Assembly: GCA_033816765.1 (NCBI GenBank)
Contig: CM066298.1
Coordinates: forward strand, 1,922,001-1,986,000
Origin: Nothopassalora personata
Taxonomy: Eukaryota > Ascomycota > Dothideomycetes > Mycosphaerellales > Mycosphaerellaceae
Direction: 5' to 3'
Length of the DNA: 64,000 bases
Position 1 is the stretch's first letter. Each line of letters begins with the position of its first letter. Positions 11,210-22,509 of this stretch are shown one piece after another. The notes beneath the pieces are model-generated. The model did not search any database. It was not told the DNA's origin and worked only from the letters and a program-made list of their open reading frames with translations. The translations under genes and the position numbers were made by a program.

Positions 11210-11720
11210 TTCAATATCTATGCCTTATACACAATATACTCTACTGTTCCTTTAGTATTTTTAAATGCTATAATCTTCTACTTTTTTGTCTCTTCTACTT
11301 TTTGGTTTTTAACTTATATATATATATATATATATATATTGTTGATATACATTTTAAACCAACTTATAGATAATTAATATATTATTATAAAATGTATACT
11401 AGGTTTAGAATCTAAAGAATTTAAATACTAAAGTTTAGAGTTTTCGAGAAGTAAATACTGGAGATTTTAGGCTTCTAGAAGTTTATATTATTATATTTAT
11501 GGTATAGTACTATATACTTTTTGTTACCCGACCTCTTGTAAACCCTCTGAAACGGGTATTCTCTCACCTGCACCGCCTTCCTAGGCTCGATACGCCGATT
11601 CTATATGGCGAGCGGACACCGGAGTATATTTGGCATTAATACGAGGACATAGGAGTCCCTTTTTATAGAATATGGACATAGGAGTATTTTCCACTATAAA
11701 GGTGGATGTGCGAGTATTTC
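11210..11720. repeat. AT-rich repeat relic with (TA)n microsatellite
   Basis: This block is much richer in A and T than its neighbours. It includes a (TA) run at about 11315-11339 and imperfect repeats of GGACATAGGAGT (about 11640-11690). CpA and TpG are scarce, as in the RIP-affected elements, so it is probably an old transposon fragment, but I cannot assign a family. Confidence 0.55.
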
Positions 11721-11737
11721 ACCGGATACTCTTCACA

Positions 11738-12523
11738 CTATACATATTCCTGTCCTCGCTTCGCACGGCCAGCAGCACTACTCCTATACAGACCAACTTT
11801 ACTAGTCCGTCCCCCCATCCTCACCACTCCCACAAGATGCTGCGCACCCGCAACAACCCCATCAACAACCTGCACACCCTCCTCTTTGACGACCTCTTCC
11901 ACAGCAAGTTTCATGTCCGTCATGCCCGCACACCCCAGACACAAAACCTCACTTCCCCTTTCCACCAACTTCCTCGCAACCCCCCTCAGAACTCCTAAAA
12001 CTTCATCCCTCGGCAATCGCTCCAAATCCAGGACTCCAAGGTCACACGACTCAATCCCAGCACAAAACTTTTCCATCCCATAACTCCTAACATTGCCTTG
12101 ATGTGCCAACTTACTGCGCTGAGACGTCGCCACAATTCCAAATTGTGCACCCAGCGTGCGAGCGTAGAGGAGACTCGCTTCCATGATTCCGATGCAGGGC
12201 ATGGTGAACTCTTCGCGAAGCATGCGAATTAGGGCGTGCTCGGAGTAGCAGGCTACTAACACGGCATCGTAGGACTCGCTTTGCAGGATGGGAAGTAGGG
12301 CCCGGAAAGAGGCGGCGGAGGAGAGGATGTTGTCGGTGTGGGATTCTATTGCTGTTGGCGCGGAGTTGGAGGGTCCGGTGAAGCCGGTGACTTCGACATT
12401 GGGAGGGAGGGTAGCTTGGACTGATTTGACGCATGCGTCGGTCATTGCTTGGGTGGCGTTAGGGTTGACGAGGAGTATGCGGATCGATTCAAAGCGTGCT
12501 GGGAATGTTGAGGAGTTCGGCAT
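11738..12523 (-). CDS. Asp/Glu/hydantoin racemase family protein (Dcg1-like)
   Basis: The intronless frame encodes 261 residues, the usual size for the family. The N-terminal strand IRILLVNPNAT, the first catalytic-cysteine region VACYSEHALIRMLRE (about residues 89-104) and the second, LCLGCAGMTDMK (about 193-204), are those of hydantoin / Asp-Glu racemases. Known members interconvert hydantoin enantiomers or, like yeast Dcg1, are linked to nitrogen-regulated allantoin metabolism. The protein should be cytosolic. It neighbours a truncated NCS1 permease and a frameshifted N-carbamoyl amino acid hydrolase, so it looks like the only intact enzyme of a decayed hydantoin-use group. Both key cysteines are present. 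The exact substrate is inferred. Confidence 0.85.
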   Translation of the reverse strand: MPNSSTFPARFESIRILLVNPNATQAMTDACVKSVQATLPPNVEVTGFTGPSNSAPTAIESHTDNILSSAASFRALLPILQSESYDAVLVACYSEHALIRMLREEFTMPCIGIMEASLLYARTLGAQFGIVATSQRSKLAHQGNVRSYGMEKFCAGIESCDLGVLDLERLPRDEVLGVLRGVARKLVERGSEVLCLGCAGMTDMKLAVEEVVKEEGVQVVDGVVAGAQHLVGVVRMGGRTSKVGLYRSSAAGRAKRGQEYV

Positions 12524-12599
12524 GATTTTGAGATCGCTGCGGTTTTCGAGGTTTGCTGGCTGGTGCCTCTGACCTCCGTGGTGCCGTTATGGTTCGTGG

Positions 12600-13050
12600 G
12601 AATGGCAACGACTGGTTTGTCTTGAGCGTCTAGAGTGGGAGACTCAATCACACCTGTCTGCTCGACTATTCGCCTGTAGTGTTCTACACGGCGGTGTCTT
12701 GTGAAGTCAAAAGTCCTGGTCTTGCCTTGCCTGCATTATATCAAAGTCACAATCTGCGACAATGACTCCGTCCTCTTTAGTCTTGGCTTCTGCCAAGACC
12801 TTTCCTTCTGGGTCAACGATACAGCTGCCAGCTATCAAGTCATACTTGCCGTCATCCAGACCACACCTTGCAGCAGAGACGAGAAAGTGGCGTTCATGTA
12901 GCTGTTGGACAGCATGACGAACCGGTGATGGAAGAGTGCGTCTTGTTCTACACTGATACTGCTCGTGGGATGTCACAGTACTATTCGGCGATTCGGCGAT
13001 CGCGGGCCGCTGGCGGCCGACGGCACATTGATGCATGAACACGAGCCTTG
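12600..13050 (-). pseudogene. frameshifted N-carbamoyl amino acid hydrolase / nitrilase-family remnant
   Basis: Read on the minus strand, three pieces in different frames match the C-terminal third of a carbon-nitrogen hydrolase of the N-carbamoyl-D-amino acid hydrolase type. DALFHHRFVMLSNSYMNATF lies at about 12890-12950, CGLDDGKYDLIAGSCIVDPE at about 12790-12880, and KTRTFDFTRHRRVEHYRRIV at about 12650-12710. The frame changes between piece one and two (near 12890) and again between two and three (near 12738, looks like one extra base). The N-terminal two thirds, with the catalytic Glu, Lys and Cys, are not found. It is therefore a broken gene. It lies head-near the racemase start, as expected for a pathway neighbour. 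Confidence 0.75.
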
Positions 13051-13059
13051 GCGTCAGGC

Positions 13060-13642
13060 TCGTTCTTATCGGCGCAGGGTGTGTGTTATTCTACTGTACT
13101 CGACTTTCGTGAGCAGCAATCCTGTTACCGTGGATGCCATCGGGTCAAGAGGTGCAGTGGGAGTCAAGGACCAGGACCAGGGTGGAAAGGACTATCAATC
13201 AAGCGCGGTAAGTGGAGGCGTGCAGGATTTTCATGACCAACATCTTGACGTTGGTGAGGTAAGAAATGTTGAACAAGGCGTCATGATTCGCCAATGCCTT
13301 CGAAATCGGAGAGGATGGCCTTCTCACGTGACGGCCATGGTATCGCTGGACCACATTTAGGCGGGATATCCCGTATTTGATCGAGGTGAAGCTGTGAAGG
13401 TGGAGGTGAAGGTGGACGAGTAGCACCGCCAATGTAGCAAGTGTGGAGCAAGGTTGCAGGACCATCACCATTCAGACGCGAGTACATGGCAGTATGGTGA
13501 TAGTAGTGTCTCGCGCGAGACTGCCGCTCTCGTTGGAGGGGGTTCAACTGCCGCAGCGTGATGAAGCATTGGATGCAGCCGCTATCAGACGCCAATCCTT
13601 CTGACCATCGCTGTTGGGGCCGCACCTGTTGGTGAGCCAGGA
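13060..13642. other. intergenic, upstream of the Zn2Cys6 gene
   Basis: About 0.6 kb with no supported gene. It may once have held the missing part of the carbamoylase, but I found no further motif. It presumably contains the promoter of the regulator that follows; I see no clear TATA box. Confidence 0.5.
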
Positions 13643-16085
13643 TTGATGGCGGCGAGCATCGATCGAGTCATAACAATGCCGCTCCCTACACATGCCGCCT
13701 ATCCGCCGCCTCCGCTAGAACTACCAATACCACACATGGGCTCCTTCCACACTCCTCAGCAAGCCTCGCCGCCCGGCCCACAAGGCCAACAAGGCCAACA
13801 CCACCCCGCCCCCGCCGCGGCCGCCGATGCCACAGACCGAGCAAGACCATACAAGTCGCGCAACAAGCGGCCATGCGACTTCTGTCGCTATAAGAAGGCC
13901 GCCTGCCACCTCGAGGCCAATCCGCCATGTGTGTTGTGCATTCGCTACAACAAGGAGTGTACCTTCGTCGAGTCCCCCGCCAAGAGACGGAGGCCCAACG
14001 AGCAGACAACGCAGAACCACAAGGCAGTGGAGGGCATCTTCAAGCACACCACAAGCGGCAGTATAGACAGCAGTGCGCACTTCAGCAATGGCGGCATCAA
14101 TGGCATGGACATGCAGCAGGAAATCATGCCTTGGGAGAACAACATGACGCCGTTCGAAATGCCAGCAATGGTCATGAACGGCGGTGGAATGCAGCACGAC
14201 TTTCCATTCGATCCTCAGCTATATCACGCGCCCATGGACTTCGACACGTTCGAGCCCATGTCTGCAAGCACGAGCAATGGCAACACGATGGCGCACCATT
14301 TCGATCACCACCATAATCGCTCTTCCATGAGCGCATCATCCCCCCAATCGCAGCCGGCGAGCTTACCACCGGACCTTCAGCTACCCGTTGACTCGACCAG
14401 CGGCGAACCCTCCTTGGATCGACAGAATGCTTCCAATGCTCAGATCGTGGGCATCAGTGGAGAGTCTGATCCCTACCTCCTCTCAAAGTATAGATACGAC
14501 GAGTACAACGAAGCGACGTTCCAGTCAGTACGAATGCGAAAGATGAACAGCGGACCCGGCGAGAACGACAGCACGATACCGACCTTCTTCATGATACAGC
14601 ACAATGCGCTGGCTTCGAAAGCACAGCCACAGGACAAGTCAGATTCGCAAGACAGATGGCGACGGGAGCTCGAAGATGTTGTCAGTGACGAAATCGGCAA
14701 GCGCCTGGTAAGGCTGTTTTACAAGTACGTACAGCCGTACTTTCCTCTGCTCAGTCGCGAGGGTGGTGAAAGAGATGTGGATGGAGTGCAGACACCACGA
14801 GAGGTCCCACCGTGTGTGCTGGCTGCAATCTATGGACACGCTTTGCCGTTCTGCGCGTGGGACGAGAAGCTGTGCGTGGAAGTGTACACACCTCCTTCGG
14901 CAGATGCGCTCTTCAAGATCGCGTGGCAGTCGTGTCAGCCGTTGCTGCACACGCCAAGCATCTCCGTCATGCAGACCTTGTTGCTGCTTGTACAAAGACG
15001 TCCCACGAACAGACATGTCAGCGATACACCTTTCAAGTGGGTCATGATGTCCACTGCAGTGAGCATTGCGCAAGCGCTAGGTTTGAACCGAGATCCTGCA
15101 GATTGGCCCATTCCTTCGTGGGAGATCAAGCAACGCAAGCGCTTGGCGTGGGCGGTATACATACAAGACAAGTGGCTGGCGCTCAACTTCGGTCGCAGCA
15201 GCCATATACAAGGCGACGACTGGGACGTGCCGCCTTTGACGCAAGATGACTTTCCAGAGCTGGATCGACGGAGCGACGACTTCGGCGACAGCGAGGCTGA
15301 CCAAGCTGCGCAGCACTTCGTCAAGCTCTGTGAGCTAACAGTGATTGTCGACGACATTCTGCGGGACCTTTTCAGTATCAAGGCGGCGAGACAGCTACAC
15401 AAAAGTCTCGAGGCTACTTTGGAAGTCGCGAAGCCACTGCGGATCCGCTTGACAGAGTGGTATCAGAATCTGCCCCCTGGTCTGCTTCCGGATCAGCCAA
15501 GCGGTACGTCTATGATAGACTCGCCAGATAGCAATCATCGACGGAGATCACTGCAGCTCGAGCTCGATGGGAATGGATCGCTACAGTTGGCGTACATCAC
15601 AGCCAAAATGGAGCTCTTCCGTGCGATGCTCAGACCGCGAGTGACCGACTCGAATGCAGCTGCAGTCACGGCGTTGCGTACTGGAGCTCTGGCCGTGGCG
15701 AAGGAGGTCTCGGAGTTCCTTGAGTGCTTGAATGCGAGGGAACTGGAAGCCTTTTGGGCGAGCTGTAGGTTTTGAGCCCCATCATCGTAACGTAACGACC
15801 CATGGCTGACATGTTTTGATAGACTCACGCACAAATTTCACGATCGCCTCTTCATTCATGCTGCTCCTCTTCGTCACATCGCCGGCAGTACCCGATGCCA
15901 AAGAGTGTCTTGCGCTCCTCAAGGCATGGCGAAGCCTCTTGAGGATCAAGAGCAGGAGTTGTGACTTGCTCAATCTAGCGCTCCTCCGACTAGATGGTGT
16001 CTTCGTTGCTGGAATGGAAAGGCTGGTTGAGCTCAGCCCGGCAGCGCAACAAGCTTGGGTGGAAAGTGGCCAAGGTAATATCTGA
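13643..16085 (+). CDS. Zn2Cys6 transcription factor with fungal-specific regulatory domain
   Basis: Two exons, 13643-15764 and 15823-16085, joined over a 58-bp GT-AG intron, give about 794 residues. The zinc cluster is C-x2-C-x6-C-x7-C-x2-C-x6-C at about residues 79-107 (CDFCRYKKAAC through NKEC), followed by a basic KRRRP linker. A low-complexity His/Met/Ser region follows, then the fungal-trans middle homology domain (about 330-620). The first frame stops in the intron; exon 2 (SRTNFTIASSFMLLLFVTSP) restores the expected C-terminal helices. The protein is nuclear. The cluster resembles regulators of the Dal81/TamA nitrogen type, though I am not certain, and its position beside hydantoin-related genes would suit a nitrogen-pathway activator. 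The start could be the second Met, 2 bp downstream in sequence, with little effect. Confidence 0.85.
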
Positions 16086-16329
16086 AGATTTTCTGAACGA
16101 GACTAATGACTGAGATACGATTGAATGACTTTTGATCATTTATGATATCCGTGGAAGCTATGCAGACTGTAGATAGTGTCGACAGAAGAGATGTACAGAG
16201 CGAACATACCAATTCTATCGGACGTCTCTCGGCGACCTCGGTGCTGAGTCATGTGTGTCTTCCTCCAAGCAAAACTCTCAATCTGCCATTGACAACAATG
16301 TGCCATTGTGAGCGAAATATTGTGAAAAG

Positions 16330-17487
16330 ATGACTTCGGCATCGGATGCGGCAGAGTCCAATGTCGTGCTCTTGATGTTTGCAAAGTCGAAGAAGCCAGC
16401 TGAAGTAGGTCTATGTCAACCTGAAAGTCGTTGAGACAATCTGTCAACCCACAGCAAGAGCAGCATGCCAAGACCAGCGTTCATATGACATGTCCAAAGA
16501 CAAACACCTGAACGGACATGCATATGCACATGACTGATCACTCTATAGGTCTGGCAGGCTCTCTTCAAAGACCTCCACAACCATCTCGCGCCACACCTCC
16601 ACGTCCTCCAAAAATCACTACCGCAACCAGACTTTCTTGACGGCGACGATGGAAAAGTCGCCTCCCTTCACCTCACATTCAAATCCCCACTCTCCCTCCG
16701 GCAGCTCAGGTGTTTAAGCGACAATGACCTCAGGTCCTTCCAAGACGAGCACGAAGTGGAACTCATCCTCCAACCCTCCCACCTCTTCTCCCTCCACCGC
16801 CAGCCCGGCCTCGCCGTCTTCGACATGGACTCCACCCTCATCCAGCAAGAAGTCATCGACGAGCTCGCCAGACATGTCGGCGTCTACGACAAAGTCTCAG
16901 CCATTACCGAAGCCGCCATGCGCGGCGAGGCGCCTTATACGGACTTTGAAGCGAGTTTGAGGGCGAGGGTCGGGTACTTGAAGGGTGTGCCGACGGGGAT
17001 TTGGGAGGAGATGAAGAAGGAGGGGATTGTGAGTTTTACGCCTGGAGCGAGGGAGTTGACGAAAGTTTTGAAAGGGTTGGGGTGGAAGATGGCCGTGTTG
17101 AGTGGAGGGTTTGTGCCCCTTGCGGAGTGGGTGAAAGAGGAGTTGGGCTTGGATTATTGTTATGCTAATCATCTCGTCGCCGACGAAAAGTCTCAAACGT
17201 TTACGGGTGAACTTGTGGAAGGCAGGCCGATTATTGATGGGGGGAGGAAGCGGGAACTGCTTAAGGAGATTGCGGAGAAGGAGGGGATTCCACTGGAGAG
17301 GGTTGTGGCGGTTGGTGATGGAAGCAATGATTTGCCTATGATGGAAGTGGCGGGACTGGGGCTGGCGTTCAATGCGAAGCCGAAGGTGCGGAGTAGTGCG
17401 CCGACGAGGCTGAATAGTGGGACGTTGATGGATGTGTTGTTTGTTTTGGGGTATAGGGGAGAAGAGATTGGGACGTTGTTGAAATGA
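16330..17487 (+). CDS. phosphoserine phosphatase (SerB/Ser2 type HAD hydrolase)
   Basis: Exon 1 is 16330-16404 (MTSASDAAES to KKPAE) and exon 2 is 16549-17487, separated by a 144-bp intron, giving 337 residues. The HAD core is clear: motif I FDMDSTLIQQEVIDELA (nucleophile and acid Asp), motif II VLSGGF, a conserved Lys in the KRELL region, and motif III VVAVGDGSNDLPMM. It removes phosphate from L-phosphoserine, the last step of serine synthesis from 3-phosphoglycerate, in the cytosol. The N-terminal 100 residues resemble the short extra domain of fungal Ser2 proteins. The intron is supported because the frame upstream of 16549 is closed by a stop and exon 1 joins in phase 0. It starts 245 bp after the regulator and appears to be an ordinary housekeeping gene. 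Confidence 0.86.
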
Positions 17488-19455
17488 AGAGCCTGTTGGG
17501 CCCAGGCATGGGTAGAGCGCTGACGGAAAGAGAAGAGGATGTTGTCGAGTGAAGTAACGACGGTGATTCGTAGAGCGTGCTGGGTCGAAATGTCCAACGA
17601 ACTTATGCCCACAACCTCTTAACTACAGCGCGATAGGGATACCCATTCCCCATCGCTCGCAATCACCGCATCCGAAACATGGCTATTCTCATCACCTTGT
17701 GACGCAACATACATACTCCCCTCCATATCGTCTGCCCCCCGGCGGTCAGCATCAGCGTAATGGCTCACCTCAGACATTACAGGCACCGTGGTCTAGGTGG
17801 AAGTCAGCATGACGCATTCAGCGTAGCATTTCTCCTGATTACCTTTGCCCTGGTGGCCGTCCCTTCTTGGTTTTTCCTTCTGCGTTTTGCTCTTTCAAGG
17901 TGATGTGATTGATCTGTGACACGCCTTCGCCATTTGAACACGCTGGTCCAGGATCTGTATAACTGAGAGAAGTGGCACGGTGCTTGCAGAGCAGTGTGAC
18001 GATTTTCTCCTAAGAACATGAAGTTTTACCTGCCTGGCACAGTCTCTACAAGCTTCACATAGCTCTCAGTACTCCCTGTCCATCAGCGATCATCATCAGC
18101 GTAACGATGTGGCCTCAAGACGCTGGCAGCGTGGTCTGTGTCAAGATCGATGCAGCTGAATCCGGGGTCATGTGTTCGATGCCTGTACCTTCGGCTTCTG
18201 TTTGTTCGAGTATCGTTGCGCTGATGGTGTTCTCTTTTTTGCATCTTTTCGTGACTTCATAGTACTCTTTGGTTCGGCTACAGTCAAGACGTAGTTCTAC
18301 TGTTCATGCTATTTGTGCTTGTCTTGGTGCGTTATAGAGACCGACTGGTGTATTAGTAACCAGACTTCTATTCTTGTCAGACCAAAATATAGCCCTTTGA
18401 AGAGCGCGAGAGGCGGCCGATGGGAATGGCAGTTGGCCGCAATATAGCATGTACTTGATACAGACTTGCTGACAGAGCTCTTCCAGCACTACACACCGTA
18501 GTCCGCTCGTAGGGACCCGCACTCTGTCGAGCAGCATAGACTAAATTCAATCGATCGTCGTATTCGTATGTAGTATAGAAATGCAACACTCCACACCTTG
18601 ACAACATGTGTAGCCACGCAATAACTCCTCGATTGCTACCTCTATCACTGATACAACCTCTTTTGCATGGTACATGGACGATTCTTCACCTACTGCAGGT
18701 CGAGAGGTACGCGAGACCTAATGGGTCGAGGCCGAGGTGATCGTCCCGGTCGTGTGTAATGGGGACCTTCGCTTCGACATAGAAGTGTATGTGCTTGGTT
18801 CGTCACAGCTGATGTATTGCATCCTTTACCGCCCAGACGAGGTTCGGTCCATGACCATGAAATGCATAAGCCAAAAGTTGCCGAAACTCAGACTCTTCTT
18901 CACCAACACGTCGCATCGACAGATGACCGCGCCCTGTGTCCAGAGGTCGAAGGCATAGATTTGTGCACTGTATGTTCACTGCGCTGCCTATCCGGCTGCG
19001 GACAGATCCCGAGCCGATTCTCAGCTTGCCCGGATAGAACTACCCTGAACCTTCGCCATTGCTTGGAACGTCAGCAGTGCGGTACCGTACCTCCCCGTCG
19101 ACCTTTGCGACCTGGACCAAGGACGAAATTCAAGCATTAATGACGCCACGATGCTGGTCCGGATCTTACTACAAAGCATAGAATAGTCAGCAGAATAACC
19201 ACATTCCGTCCAGAGTGGCCAATCAGAATCGAGAGCTTCGGCCGGAGTGGAGGATATTACTGATGCAACGGCACCTGGTTTAGTCGTGCTTGCGAGAATC
19301 GGATGTAGACACAGGCATGTGGGAGGATATATATATATGACCGGCAGGTCGCTGGACAATGTCTGGTAACCAGACTAAACAACACAGCCATCGTGTCACA
19401 GGACTCCGAGCTCAATATCGACAATCGACCCTCATACCACAACAACTACACAACC
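17488..19455. other. long intergenic region, possible gene relics
   Basis: About 2 kb without a supported gene. On the minus strand near 17625-17790 there is a short coding-like stretch (reads MSEVSHYADADRRGADD and later DAVIASDGEWVSL), and a similar but disrupted module lies near 18085-18170. They may be duplicated remains of a protein C-terminus, but I cannot assign them. A TATA-rich run at 19328-19339 is the likely promoter of the next gene. Confidence 0.45.
19328..19339 (+). promoter_or_regulatory. TATA-like box of the NmrA-type gene
   Basis: The run TATATATATATG sits about 117 bp upstream of the ATG at 19456, a usual distance for a fungal core promoter. Confidence 0.5.
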
Positions 19456-20343
19456 ATGGCAGCATTCCAGAGAGTAGCAGTTGCAGGAGCGACCGGCAAC
19501 CTCGGACCTTCAATCGTAAAGGGTCTCGTAGACGGCGGCTTCAAGGTCACAGTCCTCTCGCAAAGCGGCAACACCGCGAGCCTTCCTTCAGGCATCGAAA
19601 CCATTAAGGTGGACTATAACTCACAAGACTCTATAATCAGCGCTCTCAAAGGCCAGGACGCCTTTGTGTCCGCTATTTCCCCCCGTGGCGCCCAGCAAGC
19701 CCTCGTCGATGCCGCCATAGCTGCAGGCGTCAAGCGGTTCATTCCCTCAGACTTTGGCTCCAATATCCCTGGCAATGCGAACACTGCAGCATTGCCAGTC
19801 TTCAAGGCCAAAGTCGCCACCCACGACTACCTCCGCCAGAAGCAGAACGAGATCAGCCACACTCTCGTCGTCAACGGTCTCTTCCTGGACTGGGGTATTA
19901 AGCTTGGCTTCCAACTGAACCTCAAGGGCACAACCAAAGTCTACGACAACCCGGACGACAAGCATAGCTTCACTCTTCTCTCGGATATTGGTAAGGCCGT
20001 GGCCAACATTCTCAAGAAGCCCGAGGAGACGAAGAACCGCGCAGTGTACATTCAGAGCACTGCGATCTCGCAGAATGAGCTTCTCGCTCTTGCGAAGAAG
20101 GTCAAGCCTGACTTCAAGGGCGAGACTGAGACTCTCAGCACCGAGCAGATCTTGAAGGACTCTTATGCTGGGCTCGAGAAGGGTGGTGAGGCTGCTGGTG
20201 CGGCTATTGGTGGGTTCATCGTTGTCAGTGTTTTCAATGAGAAGTATGGTAACAACTGGGCTGGGAAGAATGATAATGAGCTGCTGGGAATCAAGGAACA
20301 GTCCCAGGAGGAGCTTGAGGCTCTTATCAAAGAGCTTGCTTAG
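19456..20343 (+). CDS. NmrA-like / isoflavone reductase family NAD(P)-binding protein
   Basis: This intronless gene encodes 295 residues from ATG 19456, chosen because it has a good context (CAACCATGG) and immediately precedes the Rossmann motif VAVAGATGNLGPSIV. An in-frame ATG further upstream would add 21 unrelated residues. The motif SPRGAQQALVDAAIAAGVKRFIPSDFG is typical of the atypical short-chain dehydrogenase group that includes NmrA-like and phenylcoumaran-benzylic-ether-reductase-like proteins. Such fungal proteins act as NAD(P)H-dependent reductases or redox sensors in the cytosol; the substrate cannot be told from sequence. The C-terminal region (GGFIVVSVFNEKYGNNWAGK) is conserved in the aromatic-alcohol-reductase-like branch. 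The gene is complete. Confidence 0.88.
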   Translation: MAAFQRVAVAGATGNLGPSIVKGLVDGGFKVTVLSQSGNTASLPSGIETIKVDYNSQDSIISALKGQDAFVSAISPRGAQQALVDAAIAAGVKRFIPSDFGSNIPGNANTAALPVFKAKVATHDYLRQKQNEISHTLVVNGLFLDWGIKLGFQLNLKGTTKVYDNPDDKHSFTLLSDIGKAVANILKKPEETKNRAVYIQSTAISQNELLALAKKVKPDFKGETETLSTEQILKDSYAGLEKGGEAAGAAIGGFIVVSVFNEKYGNNWAGKNDNELLGIKEQSQEELEALIKELA

Positions 20344-20644
20344 ACCGGTCTGTGGCCTCTGAGTAGATTGAATGACCTTGGAAACTTCGATGGCATCTTG
20401 TAGTCAGCGATCTTCAGGAAAAGCATTAGATACTACACACCGCACACGGCGCCGAATGCCCAGCATCATTCCAGTATTACAACATCCATGTACTGAGTTC
20501 CATTCTGTCGATGATTTTATGTCACTGCTCTGACCTCCTCACGAGCCACTTACCAAATGCTGCACCTCACTCCTCATATAAACATTACTTCCCCCTCTTC
20601 CCCTTCGCCCTCCCACCTTCTCACATAGTCTCCCATTCTTCCCA

Positions 20645-21221
20645 TCACAACATCTTCACCCCAGCACTAACACACAACCCAATCAACCCAAACTGCGCCA
20701 ACCAAAACATCGCGCCCAGGCTCCTCCCCTTTCCATTCTCCTTACTCGTAATATACCCATACGCATACAGCGCCCTGCCGCCAACCCACACAGCACCCAA
20801 CACCGGCGTAACAGTCGGGTAGAACACACCAGCGAACAGCAACATTGCGATCGTCTGCGGCAGGTTCTCAAGCAGGTTCCCGTGTGCGCGCTGCGCGCAG
20901 TTGAACTGGTAGGCTTCCCGGGAGGTCTTGCATTGCTCGGGGGTTGCGTAGGCGTTTGGGTAAGGGACTTTGGCGGCTTTGCGGTAGGTTGAGACTGTGA
21001 TGCCTTGGACGAAGCTCATCACGGGGATCAAGCCGAGGGCGATGATGGCGGTGTCTGGAGAGCAGGGGGGGGCGTTAGCTGTACTCGAGCGTCATGCGGT
21101 AACGTCTCCGCAATATGTGCCTTCGCGGAGAGCAAGGCGCGGGCATATCTTGAGTAGACGATGCCTTTTGTCCTTGGCACTTACAGCCATAGCCGTCGGG
21201 GACGGCGAGTGAGATGGGCAT
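20645..21221 (-). CDS. microsomal glutathione S-transferase 3-like MAPEG protein
   Basis: Two exons on the minus strand, 21221-21185 and 21054-20645, separated by a 130-bp intron, encode 148 residues. The short first exon gives MPISLAVPDGYGY, which matches the usual MGST3 start; the intron splits a Tyr codon. Conserved MAPEG features are RKAAKVPYPNAYA, FNCAQRAHGNLLENLP (the Glu-Asn and Arg-His-Asn residues that bind glutathione) and RALYAYGYITS, with four hydrophobic segments. Members sit in the endoplasmic reticulum membrane and conjugate or reduce lipid hydroperoxides with glutathione. This suits a neighbourhood rich in oxidative enzymes, although co-regulation is not shown. Confidence 0.87.
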
Positions 21222-22509
21222 CCTGGCTGCTGACGCTTGTAATGATGCGAGTATAGTCGGGTATGAGGTGCTTGAGCGGTATTCCTGCTCTTGACCGTTT
21301 TTGTAGACAGTTCTGTCCTGATCGGCAGAAAGATCTCCCGACGGCAGGAGCCAGGTTCGAGGACCGCTGCCGCTTGGGAACACGTTCTTCTTCACGACAT
21401 GACCATTTCGAACCACATCATGACATTGACCATCTTGTGTCAGAAATCTGCGGATGAACCATTCTCTGGATGGTGATGAACTTATTCAGGTTCGCGTGCC
21501 GCTGAGCCATGGAACTGAGTCATATAGCTCAAGCAACGCGGGGGCGACGACATCAGCAAGATCTTTATGAGGCTGTCAGCGAGCCAGCTACAAGCGTGTT
21601 CGTGTATTGAAGCTCGTTACTGGAAGGACGGACGCTTGTTTCACGGCGGAGCCATGAAAGTTGCTCTGGTCTATCTCTTGGCGCGACTTGGCATGAGGAG
21701 CTGGGCGTCGTACCACCATCGCATCCTCCGGGTCCTTGCGCCACGTTCAAGAGGATCGATGACTTCGCAGACTTACCACCTTCGTGACAGCTGGCATTGG
21801 ACGGCGAAAAGCTCAATGCCTGGGGCTGAACCTTATTCTGAGCTCTCACTCAACTTCAGATATGGTGCAACACCCCTACAGCTCACTCAGTGTAGACAGG
21901 AAAGTACTATGGCATCCTATTGTGGACCAGACAGTCCATTGGTTGTGTCCAGGAGTCACCAGCCAGTCCGACGGGGCAGCCCTGTAAGTTGTCACCATTG
22001 GAACGAAGCATTCGATGTGAGCCTTCTATCAGCTGCTGCTCGGGTCAGTGGCTGGCTGAATTCGCATACTTACATAGCACGATCCCGGGATATCTCAGAA
22101 CTGTAGTACCTGGACGTCCTTGGCATTGCGCGCGGCAGTGTGGCATTGTCTGATCGAGACGGGCTTTCCAGACGCCATCGCAATGCTATAGGTCCATTTC
22201 TACACTGAGCCTGCGCGATTCGAGACAGTTCTGGCAAAAGATATGGGACTGCTGGAGCTTCGTGTCTGCAGTCTCCAAGTGTGGCCTGACTGATGTGAAG
22301 CATTCTGAACATGTGCAGCATAGTAAGCGAAGCAGCTCGGGTGTGTTGGTCGAGGCATAGCTGAAGGCCTGGCGTGACCGTGTAGAGGCATACGCCTCCA
22401 ACGCGAATATAAATACAACTGCCAGGGTGCTGTCGGGGACGAGGTAATCCAGTCCTTCAAGTCATACCAAGCTGCTCGACTCACTCTCTCATAACTGGGG
22501 TTTCTCGCG
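21222..22509. other. intergenic, promoter region of the DyP gene
   Basis: About 1.3 kb in which the open frames overlap on both strands without a recognisable motif. A TATA-like sequence AATATAAATAC at 22407-22417 lies about 93 bp before the DyP start codon. Confidence 0.5.

Noticed and set aside
13686..14197. Minus-strand frames opposite the zinc-cluster gene
   Set aside because: They are shadows of the well-supported Zn2Cys6 coding sequence.
17625..18180. Possible duplicated C-terminal exon on the minus strand
   Set aside because: Only short coding-like stretches without an assignable family; kept as a comment in the intergenic entry.
21567..22106. 179-codon plus-strand frame
   Set aside because: Unusual composition, no motif, and other open frames of similar length overlap it.
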